Positions 34,724 to 43,698 of a stretch of 64,000 nucleotides of DNA are shown piece after piece; the stretch's first letter is position 1, and each line of letters starts with the position of its first letter. Made by a program: the position numbers and the translations under genes. The notes beneath the pieces were generated by a model. The model saw only the letters and a list, made by a program, of their open reading frames with translations, did not search any database and was not told where the DNA came from. This DNA comes from Nocardia albiluteola (lineage in GTDB: Bacteria; Actinomycetota; Actinomycetes; Mycobacteriales; Mycobacteriaceae): NCBI RefSeq assembly GCF_018860155.1, contig NZ_JAHKNI010000007.1, forward strand, positions 248,001 to 312,000, given 5' to 3'.

Positions 34724-35631
34724 TCACCCCGATCGCGGTCGTCGGCCCCACGGCGACTGGAAAGTCCGATCTCGCACTCGAGTTGGCGCAGCGCCTCGAC
34801 GGCGAGATCGTCAACATCGATGCCATGCAGCTGTATCGGGGGATGGACATCGGCACCGCCAAGCTGCCGGTCTCGCAGCGCCGCGGCATCATCCACCACC
34901 AGCTCGACGTGCTCGAGGTCACCGAGACCGCCACCGTCGCCGCGTATCAGCTCGCCGCGACCGCCGATGTCGAGGACATCATGGCGCGCGGGCGCACCCC
35001 GGTCATCGTCGGCGGATCCATGATGTACGTGCAGGCACTGCTGGACCGGTGGGACTTCCCGGCCACGGACCCTGACGTCCGGTCGAAATGGGAGGCGCTG
35101 CTCGCGGACGGCGGGGTCGAGGCGCTGCACGCCGCCCTGCGTACCGCCGATCCCGTTGCGGCGCAGACTATCCTGCCGACCGACGGCCGGCGCATGGTGC
35201 GCGCGCTCGAGGTCGTTGAGCTCACCGGACGTCCGTTCGCGGCGTCGCAACCGCAGGTCGGCGAGCCGCACTGGGGCACGATCATTCTCGGCGTGGATCG
35301 GGAGACCGCCGAACTCGACGCCCGCATCGAGCTGCGTACCGCGACGATGTTCGAGCACGGCCTGCTCGACGAGGTATGCGCGCTGATCGAGCGCGGACTG
35401 CGGGAGGGACAGACCGCCCGCCGCGCCATTGGCTACGCGCAGGTCCTGGCGTATCTCGACGGCGAATACGACCTGGACCACGCGCGGGAACGCACCCTCA
35501 TCGGCACCCGGCGCTACGTGCGCCGCCAGCGTTCCTGGTTCCGCCGCGATCCGCGTGTCCGGTGGCTGGACGGCGCCGATCCTCGGCTGCCGGAGGTGGC
35601 GCAAGACCTGGTGCGCTCACCCAGGCGGTGA
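34720..35631 (+). CDS. miaA: tRNA dimethylallyltransferase MiaA
   Basis: A 303-residue enzyme that transfers a dimethylallyl group to A37 of tRNAs reading UNN codons, giving the i6A that MiaB then methylthiolates. The nucleotide loop is GPTATGKSDLA at residues 7-17, followed by IVNIDAMQLYRGMDIGTAK. IVGGSMMYVQALL and ARRAIGYAQVLAYL are further family signatures. The GTG start overlaps the upstream stop. dapF follows 120 bases downstream. Confidence 0.95.
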   Translation: MITPIAVVGPTATGKSDLALELAQRLDGEIVNIDAMQLYRGMDIGTAKLPVSQRRGIIHHQLDVLEVTETATVAAYQLAATADVEDIMARGRTPVIVGGSMMYVQALLDRWDFPATDPDVRSKWEALLADGGVEALHAALRTADPVAAQTILPTDGRRMVRALEVVELTGRPFAASQPQVGEPHWGTIILGVDRETAELDARIELRTATMFEHGLLDEVCALIERGLREGQTARRAIGYAQVLAYLDGEYDLDHARERTLIGTRRYVRRQRSWFRRDPRVRWLDGADPRLPEVAQDLVRSPRR

Positions 35632-35751
35632 GCCGAGCGCGGCGGTCGTGTCGGATGAAATTGCGCGGTGGAGGGCGTTGATCAAGTGGCCGGCAGTTCG
35701 GTCCGCGGCCCCGCGGCAGGCGGCTCGGCAATGAACAGGGAGAATGCGGAC

Positions 35752-36654
35752 GTGCCCGATATCGAATTCACCAAGGGTCATGGCACCCAGAACGATTTCG
35801 TGATCCTGTTCGACCCCGAGGGCGAGCTGGAGCTCACCGAGACACGGGTGGCGGCGCTGTGTGACCGCCAGCGCGGCCTCGGCGCGGATGGCGTGCTGCG
35901 GGTGGCGTGGGCCGAGCCGCTCGTCGAATCCGGGGTGCTGGACGGGCTGGCCGAGGGGATCGGTCCCGACGACTGGTTCATGGACTACCGCAACGCCGAC
36001 GGGTCGGTCGCGGAGATGTGCGGCAACGGGGTGCGGGTGTTCGCCCACTTCCTCGCGGCCATCGGCGCCGAGACCACCGGCGAGTTCGTCGTCGGCACCC
36101 GCGCCGGGGCGCGCCCGGTGACCGTCCATGCCGCAGACCCGGTCCGCGGCGAGGTGACCGTCGGGATGGGACGAGTGCGCGAGCTCGGCGCGTCGACGGC
36201 CACCATCGGCGGCTGGGCCTATCCGGGCATCGGCATCGATGTCGGCAATCCGCATCTGGCGTGCGTGGATCCGGGCCTGACGGCCGAGGCGCTGGCGAAA
36301 CTGGACCTGACGGTGGCCCCCGGCTACCAGCCTGAGATGTTCCCGCACGGTGTGAACGTGGAGATCCTGACCGCGCTCGGCGACGCCTGGCCCACGCCGC
36401 GCGCGGTCGATATGCGCGTCTACGAGCGCGGCGTCGGCGAAACCCGTTCCTGCGGAACGGGAACCGTCGCGGCGGCCGCGGCCGCGCTGGCGCAGGAGGG
36501 CTTCTCGATCGCGAACGACACCGGCGAGGTGCTGGTGCGTGTGCCTGGGGGCGAGGTCACCGTGTGCATCGCCCAGGGCGAGGCGACGTTGCGCGGACCC
36601 TCGGAGCTGGTGGCCTCCGGGCGTGTCGCCCGGGACTGGTGGGACGCGGCCTGA
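35752..36654 (+). CDS. dapF: Diaminopimelate epimerase DapF
   Basis: A 300-residue cofactor-independent epimerase converting LL- to meso-diaminopimelate for lysine and peptidoglycan synthesis. The two catalytic cysteines are visible in EMCGNGVRVF and RSCGTGTVAA. The GTG at 35752 is chosen because AGGGAG lies upstream at good spacing and the protein then opens on FTKGHGTQNDF; an ATG at 35731 is the alternative. It sits between miaA and hflX, as in mycobacteria. Confidence 0.93.
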   Translation: MPDIEFTKGHGTQNDFVILFDPEGELELTETRVAALCDRQRGLGADGVLRVAWAEPLVESGVLDGLAEGIGPDDWFMDYRNADGSVAEMCGNGVRVFAHFLAAIGAETTGEFVVGTRAGARPVTVHAADPVRGEVTVGMGRVRELGASTATIGGWAYPGIGIDVGNPHLACVDPGLTAEALAKLDLTVAPGYQPEMFPHGVNVEILTALGDAWPTPRAVDMRVYERGVGETRSCGTGTVAAAAAALAQEGFSIANDTGEVLVRVPGGEVTVCIAQGEATLRGPSELVASGRVARDWWDAA

Positions 36655-36724
36655 TCCGAGTGTTTCCGCACAGCGAAATAACTCGGGTGCGTCCATGCGT
36701 TCAGTCGTGGGAGCATGGAGGCAT

Positions 36725-38245
36725 ATGAGGAAATCCGAAACGTTCGAGTTCACGCCCGTCGACGAGTTCGACCCGGCGCGGGACGACGACGCCCGAAACG
36801 GCTGGGCCGCCGAGCCCACGGTTGGTGAACTGCAGCTCGAGGAGCGCAGTTCGCTACGCCGGGTCGCGGGCCTGTCCACCGAACTCACCGACATCACCGA
36901 GGTCGAGTACCGGCAGCTGCGCCTGGAGCGGGTGGTCCTGGTCGGGGTGTGGACCGAGGGCACGGCCGCGCAGGCCGATGCCAGCATGTCCGAGCTCGCC
37001 GCGCTGGCCGAGACGGCCGGCTCGCAGGTGCTCGACGGGCTGATCCAGCGCCGCGACAAGCCGGATCCGGCCACCTACATCGGCTCGGGCAAGGCCGACG
37101 AGCTGCGCACGGTGGTGCTCGACACCGGCGCCGACACCGTCATCTGCGACGGTGAGCTGACTCCCGCGCAGCTGAATGCGCTGGAGAAGGTCGTCAAGGT
37201 GAAGGTGATCGACCGGACCGCGCTGATCCTGGACATCTTCGCCCAGCACGCCACCTCCCGCGAGGGCAAGGCGCAGGTGTCGCTGGCGCAGATGGAGTAC
37301 ATGCTGCCGCGGCTGCGCGGCTGGGGTGAGTCGATGTCCCGGCAGGCCGGTGGCCGCGCGGGCGGTGCGGGCGGCGGCGTGGGCACCCGTGGTCCCGGTG
37401 AGACCAAGATCGAGACCGACCGCCGCCGGATTCGCGAGCGCATGGCCAAGCTGCGCCGCGAGATCAAGGAGATGAAGACCGCGCGCGACACCAAGCGTTC
37501 GCGGCGCACCTCGAGCGGCATCCCGCAGGTGGCGATCGTCGGTTACACCAACGCGGGTAAATCGAGCCTGATGAACGCGCTGACCGGCGCGGGCATCCTG
37601 GTGCAGGACGCGCTGTTCGCCACCCTGGATCCGACCACGCGTCGCGCCGCCCTGGACGACGGCCGCGAGGTGGTCTTCACCGATACGGTCGGCTTCGTGC
37701 GGCATCTGCCCACGCAACTGGTCGAGGCGTTCCGCTCCACCCTCGAGGAGGTCAGCGGCGCGGATCTGTTGCTGCACATCGTCGATGGCTCCGACGCGAT
37801 GCCCGAGGGGCAGATCAAGGCGGTGCGCGAGGTCGTCACCGACGTCCTGCGCGAGCAGCGCGACGCGGGGGCCCGCCGCGATGGGCAGGCCTATACGCCG
37901 CCGCCGGAGCTGTTGGTGGTCAACAAGATCGATGCGGTCGAACCGGCGGACCTGGCGCATCTGCGGGCGTTGCTGCCCGGGGCGGTGTTCGTCTCCGCAC
38001 GCACCGGGGCCGGGTTGACAGACCTGCGCGATCGGCTCGCGGAGATCCTCGGCGGGCTCGATGTCGAGGTCAGCGTGCTGTTGCCGTACGACCGGGGTGA
38101 TCTGCTTTCCCGGATCCACGCGGACGGCCGCATCATCAGCTCCGAGCACGAGGAGTCCGGCACCCGGATCCGCGCGCGAGTCCCGCACTCGCTGGCCGGA
38201 CCGCTGGCCGAATTCGCGCACGCCGGCACCGCGCTGCAGGACTGA
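36725..38245 (+). CDS. hflX: GTPase HflX
   Basis: A 506-residue ribosome-associated GTPase that splits or rescues stalled ribosomes. The HflX N-terminal domain (about residues 60-250) includes TYIGSGKADELR and HATSREGKAQVSLAQMEY. A glycine-rich linker RQAGGRAGGAGGGVGTRGPG leads to the G domain, with G1 GYTNAGKSS near residue 275, G3 DTVGF and G4 NKID. A good ribosome-binding site (GGAGG) precedes the ATG at 36725. Actinobacterial HflX has been linked to antibiotic tolerance in mycobacteria. Confidence 0.93.
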   Translation: MRKSETFEFTPVDEFDPARDDDARNGWAAEPTVGELQLEERSSLRRVAGLSTELTDITEVEYRQLRLERVVLVGVWTEGTAAQADASMSELAALAETAGSQVLDGLIQRRDKPDPATYIGSGKADELRTVVLDTGADTVICDGELTPAQLNALEKVVKVKVIDRTALILDIFAQHATSREGKAQVSLAQMEYMLPRLRGWGESMSRQAGGRAGGAGGGVGTRGPGETKIETDRRRIRERMAKLRREIKEMKTARDTKRSRRTSSGIPQVAIVGYTNAGKSSLMNALTGAGILVQDALFATLDPTTRRAALDDGREVVFTDTVGFVRHLPTQLVEAFRSTLEEVSGADLLLHIVDGSDAMPEGQIKAVREVVTDVLREQRDAGARRDGQAYTPPPELLVVNKIDAVEPADLAHLRALLPGAVFVSARTGAGLTDLRDRLAEILGGLDVEVSVLLPYDRGDLLSRIHADGRIISSEHEESGTRIRARVPHSLAGPLAEFAHAGTALQD

Positions 38246-38397
38246 GTCCGGACCCGCCCGGTCGAGCCCGTATACCGGGGTATCGGGGGGCGCGAAAGCT
38301 CGAGTCCCACCCTGTCGGACATTCGGGCGAATCGCTGCGAAATCCGCGCGCTCTTGCGACCCTGGTCGGATTGTCCAGGCGGTATGGAGTGCAGTTC

Positions 38398-39666
38398 GTG
38401 AACGAGACCGTGTTTGTGACGAATCCGGGCGTGCCGGAGGCGCCCGGGCCGGATTCGATCGTGGCGGGTCCGTTCGCGATCGGTTCGGCGACGCCGCGAA
38501 TGTCGGTCCTGGGGGCCGATGCCGCGTCCGTGCTGCGGGTCGTCGAGTATTTCGACCGCTGCGACGAGTCGGCGGCCAATGCCGACGCCGTGATCCGGGC
38601 CGCCGCGCTGCTGGCCGAGTGCGTGGCGGGCGCGGCGTGGTCATCGGGGACGACGATTCGATACGACGCGGCCGGTCGGCTGCTGTCGGGCGGTGCCGCG
38701 CCGCCGCCGGAGGCGATCGGTGCGGACCCGGCGGTGTGGCTCGAGCGGGCCGGCCTCGCGCATCCGCTCGACGCGGTCCTGCTGGAGCGGTTGCGGCATT
38801 GCCTGCGGGTCGCGGCGCGGCCGTCGGCGGGATCGCTGCGGCTGGACGATCCGGCGCTGCTCGAGGTCGTGCTCTCGGAGCGGGAGCCCCGCGCGGACCG
38901 GGTGCGAGCCATGCGGCTGCTCGGAATCGATCCGGCGCGTGCGGTACGGGTGCTGGCGGTGGCGGGACAGTGCACCGCGGAGGCGGTGCGCATCATCGGC
39001 GAGCGGGCTCCCGTGCTGCGGTCGGGGGTGATCGGCACGACGACCGCGGTGCTCATCGGGGATGCCGGTGCGGTGCGGGAACTGTCCGATGGTCTGAATT
39101 CCGCTGTGGTGCAGGCCTTTCCGTCATCTCGGCTGGGTGCGGCCGGGCCGTGGGTCGGGATGGGGGAGCGGGCGGGTGCGCTGGCGGCGGCGACCTCGTG
39201 GGAGCAGGCCCGGCGGGCGCTGCGGTTCGCGTCCTCGACCTGGCACGGCCGCCGGGTTATCGCGTTCGATCGGCTCGGGTCGCTGGACCTGCTGGCCGAT
39301 CTGCCCGTGCACCGGCTGCTGGGTACCCGGGATGTCGTGCGGGTCAACGAGTTCGCCGCCACCGAGGCGGGCGCGGCGGCGGTGGACACGCTCGAGGCCT
39401 TCTGCGTCTTCGGGTCGCTGCGTCGCACGGCCACGGAGCTGCACCTGCATCACAGCACTGTCGCGGCGCGGATCGCGCAGGTGGAGGCCGCACTGGGATG
39501 GGATGTCGACAATGCCGTGGACCGTTTCACGGCCACGCTGGTGCTGACGGTGCGCCGCATTGCGATGTCGTCCGCGGAGCTCGCGGGTGGCGGCCCGACG
39601 AGCGTCGGGCCGGGCGCGGAATTCTCGCGACGGGCGGCGGATGCTCCGGACGCGTCGGACCGGTGA
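38398..39666 (+). CDS. PucR-family helix-turn-helix regulator
   Basis: A protein of about 422 residues. The C-terminal PucR-type helix-turn-helix is clear: DTLEAFCVFGSLRRTATELH followed by HHSTVAARIAQVEAALGWD. The middle part resembles the GGDEF-like domain of the CdaR/PucR group, and the N-terminus has no recognised sensor. The start is probably GTG at 38398 with GGAG eight bases upstream; a TTG at 38371 is possible. It precedes a SnoaL-like gene by 43 bases on the same strand. Confidence 0.75.
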   Translation: MNETVFVTNPGVPEAPGPDSIVAGPFAIGSATPRMSVLGADAASVLRVVEYFDRCDESAANADAVIRAAALLAECVAGAAWSSGTTIRYDAAGRLLSGGAAPPPEAIGADPAVWLERAGLAHPLDAVLLERLRHCLRVAARPSAGSLRLDDPALLEVVLSEREPRADRVRAMRLLGIDPARAVRVLAVAGQCTAEAVRIIGERAPVLRSGVIGTTTAVLIGDAGAVRELSDGLNSAVVQAFPSSRLGAAGPWVGMGERAGALAAATSWEQARRALRFASSTWHGRRVIAFDRLGSLDLLADLPVHRLLGTRDVVRVNEFAATEAGAAAVDTLEAFCVFGSLRRTATELHLHHSTVAARIAQVEAALGWDVDNAVDRFTATLVLTVRRIAMSSAELAGGGPTSVGPGAEFSRRAADAPDASDR

Positions 39667-39709
39667 TGATCGGCAGGCATATTCGGTACGGCAAGAAGGA
39701 GTTTCGCAC

Positions 39710-40261
39710 ATGGCCGTCGTAGACCCGAACCGCACCTGGGCCCCGCTGGAGCGCCGCCTGGCGGAGACCACCGACGAGCGGCACCGTCGCGCGCTGAGCA
39801 TCGTCATCGAGCACATGAAGGCCGAGGCCGTGCCCGATCTGGACGGGCTGATGCGCACGCTGGCGCCCGAACCGGACTACCACTTCTGGAACGACGGCCA
39901 GGACATCGGGCCCAAGACCTACGACGGCGTGCGCGGCTATTACCAGGCATTCGTCGAAAGCCGTTCGAACATCTTGGAATTCGACATCGACCGGCTCGTC
40001 GTCGATGAGCACTGTGTCGTCACGGAGGGCTACCTGCGCCAGCTCTACCCCGGTTCGTACGCTGCGCAGATCGGCATTCCGGTGGACGATCCGGACGCGG
40101 ACTACCTGATCGTGTTCCGGCAGCTGCTGCTGTGGCCGATCGACGAGCAGGGCCTGATCATCGGTGAGGATTCCTATCATTCGGGTCCCGCGGAGATCCG
40201 CAAGCTCTCGCGCGACGAATTGCCCAGGGAATACCTGGAACTCGTGCACGCGAACTCGTGA
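39710..40261 (+). CDS. SnoaL/NTF2-like protein
   Basis: A 183-residue protein with the cone-shaped NTF2-like fold. Key parts are SIVIEHMKAEAVPDLDGLMR, YHFWNDGQDIGPKTYDGVRG and FDIDRLVVDEHCVVTEGYLR. AAGGAG precedes the ATG at suitable distance. Proteins of this type are steroid or polyketide cyclases, isomerases, dehydratases or binding proteins. It may be regulated by the adjacent PucR-type protein. A hairpin follows 7 bases after the stop. Confidence 0.75.
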   Translation: MAVVDPNRTWAPLERRLAETTDERHRRALSIVIEHMKAEAVPDLDGLMRTLAPEPDYHFWNDGQDIGPKTYDGVRGYYQAFVESRSNILEFDIDRLVVDEHCVVTEGYLRQLYPGSYAAQIGIPVDDPDADYLIVFRQLLLWPIDEQGLIIGEDSYHSGPAEIRKLSRDELPREYLELVHANS

Positions 40262-40267
40262 GGTGAA

Positions 40268-40288
40268 CGGCGCGGTCCGGCCGCGCCG
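40268..40288 (+). terminator. GC-rich hairpin after SnoaL-like gene
   Basis: Arms CGGCGCGG and CCGCGCCG (8 bp) enclose a 5-base loop TCCGG right after the stop codon. There is no T-run. Confidence 0.5.
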
Positions 40289-40344
40289 ATCATCGCGCAA
40301 CCCCCGGTAATGCCTTGTCGGCATGGTCTACCCGGGCTCCGATA

Positions 40345-40359
40345 TCCTGTCGGACAGGA
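40345..40359. promoter_or_regulatory. Perfect palindrome upstream of acyltransferase gene
   Basis: TCCTGTC-G-GACAGGA, 7-bp arms around one base, lies 22 bases upstream of the acyltransferase start. It fits a dimeric repressor site, for instance TetR type. The regulator is not identified. Confidence 0.5.
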
Positions 40360-40380
40360 ACAACCTGCAGGGAGGGCTTC

Positions 40381-41253
40381 TTGTCCGGCTTTGATTCGAC
40401 GACGACCGCCGCCGCCGAGCCGGTGCTATCGGATGGTGCGCCACTACGAATATCGTTCCGTGAGAACGATATTCGTGCATTGGAGGCGATCGTCGCCCCG
40501 ATCCGGGCGTGGACCAGCCCGGTATTTCACGGATTGGACAACATTCCGGCCGACGGTCCGGTGCTGCTGGTCGGCAATCACAACTTCCTGGGCATCGATA
40601 CCCCGGTGCTGTGGCCCGAGCTGGCCCGCCGGACCGGCCGCGCGCTGCGGGGGCTGGCGGAGAACGTGCTGATCACGGTGCCCGGTGTGCGGCACGCGCT
40701 GCACGGCATCGGATGCGTGCGGGGCAGCCGTGCGAACTGCCGCACCCTGCTCGAACAGGGCGAGATGGTGCTGGTCTTCCCCGGCGGCGGCCGCGAGGCC
40801 GTGCGCCGCAAGGGGGAGAAGTACGTGCTGAAGTGGGAGGGACGTACCGGATTCGCCCGGATGGCGATCGAAACCGGTGCGCCCATCGTCCCGCTGGCCA
40901 TGATCGGCGCCGACGACGCGTACGACATCATCTTCGACGGCGACGAGCTGCCCATGCGGCCGCTGCGGATGCTCGTGGAGGCGCTCGGGCTGCGTGGCAA
41001 CCTCACCCCGCCGCTGGTGCGTGGCCTCGGGCCGACGCTGCTGCCGAAGCCGGAACGGTTCTATTACGCGGCGGGTACGCCGATCGAGACGACGCCGTGG
41101 GCCGATGCCACGGACCTGGACGCGGCCGCCGCCGAGTTGCAGGAGGTGGTGCGCAAGGCCCTCGAGGAGGAGCTGAAGTTCCTGTTCGCCGAGCGGGAAC
41201 GCGATCGCGGGCGGACCCTGTGGGGCCGGGCGCGCCAGGCGATCGGGCTGTAG
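40381..41253 (+). CDS. Lysophospholipid/diacylglycerol acyltransferase-like protein
   Basis: A 290-residue member of the PlsC/DGAT2-like acyltransferase superfamily. The catalytic His region is VGNHNFLGIDTPV, a His-x5-Asp variant of the usual H-x4-D. The second motif is VLVFPGGGREAVRRKGE, the PGG-x-x-E form seen in DGAT2-like enzymes. It probably transfers an acyl chain to a glycerolipid at the membrane. The start is most likely TTG at 40381 with GGGAGG five bases upstream. A perfect palindrome lies in the promoter region. The acyl-CoA dehydrogenase follows 158 bases downstream. Confidence 0.8.
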   Translation: MSGFDSTTTAAAEPVLSDGAPLRISFRENDIRALEAIVAPIRAWTSPVFHGLDNIPADGPVLLVGNHNFLGIDTPVLWPELARRTGRALRGLAENVLITVPGVRHALHGIGCVRGSRANCRTLLEQGEMVLVFPGGGREAVRRKGEKYVLKWEGRTGFARMAIETGAPIVPLAMIGADDAYDIIFDGDELPMRPLRMLVEALGLRGNLTPPLVRGLGPTLLPKPERFYYAAGTPIETTPWADATDLDAAAAELQEVVRKALEEELKFLFAERERDRGRTLWGRARQAIGL

Positions 41254-41313
41254 TCAGGTTTACCAGGGTTCAGGCCGCCATCGTCGTTGGCATCGCCCTG
41301 TGCAACGCAGTTG

Positions 41314-41333
41314 GAACCCCTTTTCTGGGGTTC
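41314..41333. promoter_or_regulatory. Hairpin between acyltransferase and acyl-CoA dehydrogenase genes
   Basis: GAACCCC and GGGGTTC form a 7-bp stem around TTTTCT. It may be a terminator for the acyltransferase gene or an operator for the dehydrogenase gene; the sequence does not decide. Confidence 0.45.
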
Positions 41334-41411
41334 GAAGTGAACGACGATTCGACTTCCGGGTACGGTAGGGCTACAGGCGACGTTGCCGATGTGGTCACCT
41401 AGGAGGTTGGC

Positions 41412-42557
41412 GTGGAGCGCACCCTTTTCGAACCCGAACACGAGCTGTTCCGGGAGTCGTTCCGTAAGTTTCTCGAGCAGCATGTGGCCCCGCATCACGA
41501 ACAGTGGGAGCACGAGGGCATCGTCGACCGGGCCGTCTGGCTGGAGGCGGGCAAGCAGGGGTTCCTGGGCATGGCCGTGCCCGAGGAGTTCGGCGGCGGC
41601 GGCGTGAAGGATTTCCGCTACAACGCCATCCTCACCGAGGAGACGGTGCGCGGACAGTATTCCGGCCTGGGTTTCAGCCTGCACAACGATGTGATCGCCC
41701 CCTATCTGCTGGATCTGGCGAACGAGGAGCAGAAGCGGCGCTGGCTGCCCGGATTCTGCACCGGTGAGATCATCACCGCCATCGCGATGACCGAGCCCGG
41801 CACCGGCTCGGATCTGCAGGGCATCAAGACCCGCGCGGTGAAGGACGGCGACGACTGGATCCTCAACGGCGCCAAGACATTCATTACCAACGGCATCAAT
41901 TCCGACATCGTCATCGTGGTCGCCCAGACCGATCCCGAGAAGGGCGCGACGGGATTCTCGCTGCTGGTGGTCGAGCGGGGCATGCCCGGCTTCGAGCGCG
42001 GCCGCAACCTGGACAAGATCGGCCTCAAGGCCCAGGACACCGCCGAGCTGAGCTTCACCGACGTGCGCGTGCCGGGCAAGAACCTGCTGGGCACCGAGGG
42101 CCAGGGCTTCATTCACCTGATGCAGAACCTGCCGCAGGAGCGCCTGTCCATCGCCGTCATGGCCGCCGCCGCCATGGAGGCCAGCGTGGACATGACCGTG
42201 CAGTACGTGCGCGACCGTAAGGCATTCGGCAAACCCATTGGCGCCCAGCAGAACACCCGCTTCGTGCTGGCCGAACTCGCCACCAAGACCACCGCGGTGC
42301 GCGTATTCGTCGACCGCTGCATCGAACTGCTGAACCAGGGGAAGCTGACCGTCGAGGAGGCGGCCATGGCCAAGTGGTGGAGCACCGAGGAGGAGCTCGA
42401 CCTCATCAACAGGTGCCTGCAGCTGCACGGCGGCTACGGCTACATGCGCGAATATCCGATTGCCAAGGCGTACATGGATGCTCGCGTGCAGACCATCTAC
42501 GGCGGCACGACCGAGATTATGAAGGAGATCATCGGGCGTTCGCTGAAACTGGCCTGA
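41412..42557 (+). CDS. Acyl-CoA dehydrogenase, FadE20-like
   Basis: A 381-residue flavoprotein that introduces the 2,3 double bond in acyl-CoA during beta-oxidation. Typical segments are AMTEPGTGSDLQGIKTRA, FITNGINSDIVIVVAQTD, NLPQERLSIAVMAAAAME and the C-terminal GGYGYMREYPIAK. The catalytic Glu is the one in YGGTTEIMKEIIGRSL. It is the last gene of the conserved backbone; in M. tuberculosis fadE20 (Rv2724c) follows hflX in the same way. Here the PucR, SnoaL and acyltransferase genes intervene. Immediately downstream begins mobile-element debris. Confidence 0.92.
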   Translation: MERTLFEPEHELFRESFRKFLEQHVAPHHEQWEHEGIVDRAVWLEAGKQGFLGMAVPEEFGGGGVKDFRYNAILTEETVRGQYSGLGFSLHNDVIAPYLLDLANEEQKRRWLPGFCTGEIITAIAMTEPGTGSDLQGIKTRAVKDGDDWILNGAKTFITNGINSDIVIVVAQTDPEKGATGFSLLVVERGMPGFERGRNLDKIGLKAQDTAELSFTDVRVPGKNLLGTEGQGFIHLMQNLPQERLSIAVMAAAAMEASVDMTVQYVRDRKAFGKPIGAQQNTRFVLAELATKTTAVRVFVDRCIELLNQGKLTVEEAAMAKWWSTEEELDLINRCLQLHGGYGYMREYPIAKAYMDARVQTIYGGTTEIMKEIIGRSLKLA

Positions 42558-42576
42558 TAGGGGGTGGTTTTCACCG

Positions 42577-42750
42577 TCAGGAGAAGGCTGTGGTCCCGGT
42601 TTGGTCCCGGTTCAGATCTGAAACTGCACCGTTTTCCGGGTGGTACCCCGTTGGGGTATCACCCGCTGGGCGGGTGAAGACACCATCGATCGCATCCCGT
42701 GTATGGGTCTCCTGGTCCGGCCACAAATGCGTGTAGACATTCAGGGTCAC
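42577..42750 (-). pseudogene. Tyrosine recombinase/integrase, C-terminal stump
   Basis: On the minus strand the frame reads VTLNVYTHLWPDQETHTRDA, then IDGVFTRPAG, and runs on to a stop at 42577. The Y-T-H-L-W-P segment is the C-terminal end of phage-type tyrosine recombinases of actinomycetes, including the catalytic tyrosine. Everything upstream is missing because an insertion sequence abuts at about 42751-42765. It marks a former integrative element or prophage next to the acyl-CoA dehydrogenase gene, lying tail to tail with it 20 bases away. Confidence 0.65.
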
Positions 42751-42755
42751 GTCTG

Positions 42756-43634
42756 GACTGGAAAATTCTGAGCCCAGCGGCCAAGCGCCGGGCCGTGGAC
42801 ATGCTCACTCGGGTCAAGAGTATGTCCGAGCGGTTCGCGTGCAGGGTCGTCGGGCTGCACAGGTCGACGTATCGGCGGCTGCCTGCCGCGCAGACCCTGG
42901 CCGATCCGGACGCGGGTTTGCGGACCTGGCTCCGCGCCTACGCGGTGACACACCCCGGTCACGGGTTCAGGCGGGCCTGGGCGACGTTGCGGTTCGACCA
43001 GGGCGCAGGTGTCAACATCAAGAAGGTGCACCGGCTCTGGCGCGAGGAGGGCTTGCAGGTCCGCGAACACCATCCCCGGAAACGGGCTGGCACCTCGTCG
43101 GCGCCGCCGATCGATGCCGATGCCCCGAAGGTGGTGTGGGCGTTGGACTTCCAATTCGACTCCACTGTCGATGGCCGAGCGGTGAAGATCGCGTCGATGA
43201 TCGACGAGCATACCCGCGAATCGTTGCTGCATCTGGTGCAACGCTCGATCACCGCCGAACGGCTGGTCGCCGAGCTGCAGAAGGTGTTCACCATGGCCGG
43301 CGGCCCGCCGCGGGTGCTGCGAATGGACAACGGGCCGGAGATGATTTCGGTTGCACTGCAACGGTTCTGCGCCGACCGGGTCGGGATCTCCTACATTCCG
43401 CCAGGCACGCCCTGGAACAACGGATTCGTCGAATCGTTCAACCGGCGGTTGCGGACTGAGTGTCTGAACCGCAACCACTGGACCAGCCTCCTGGAAGCCC
43501 GAGTGGTGATCGGCGATTTCAAGACCGACCACAATCGGCGGCACCGACATTCGGCGCTGGGCTACCTGACACCGGCCGAGTACGCTGCGGCCTGCACCCA
43601 CACCGACCACCCGGTGGCGTGCGGGACCAACTGA
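42756..43634 (+). pseudogene. IS3-family transposase OrfB (IS407 group), lacking OrfA
   Basis: About 290 residues of OrfB remain, from WKILSPAAKRRAVDMLTRVK on. The HTH_21 segment and the DDE integrase core are intact: first Asp in VVWALDFQFD, second Asp in RMDNGPEM, Glu in NNGFVESFNRRLRTE. The C-terminal HSALGYLTPAEYA is typical. The frame runs upstream into the integrase remnant, so any initiation there is accidental. Without OrfA and its frameshift the protein is probably not made in active form. Confidence 0.75.
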
Positions 43635-43698
43635 ACACGGAACGAAATCACCTGGCTCTATTCCCGGGTTGATCCGGCCCCCGGAGAGTGAGCCGCTC

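Noticed and set aside
42699..42755. Upstream extension of the IS407-like OrfB
   Set aside because: These codons are antisense to the integrase stump, so the frame is open there only by chance.
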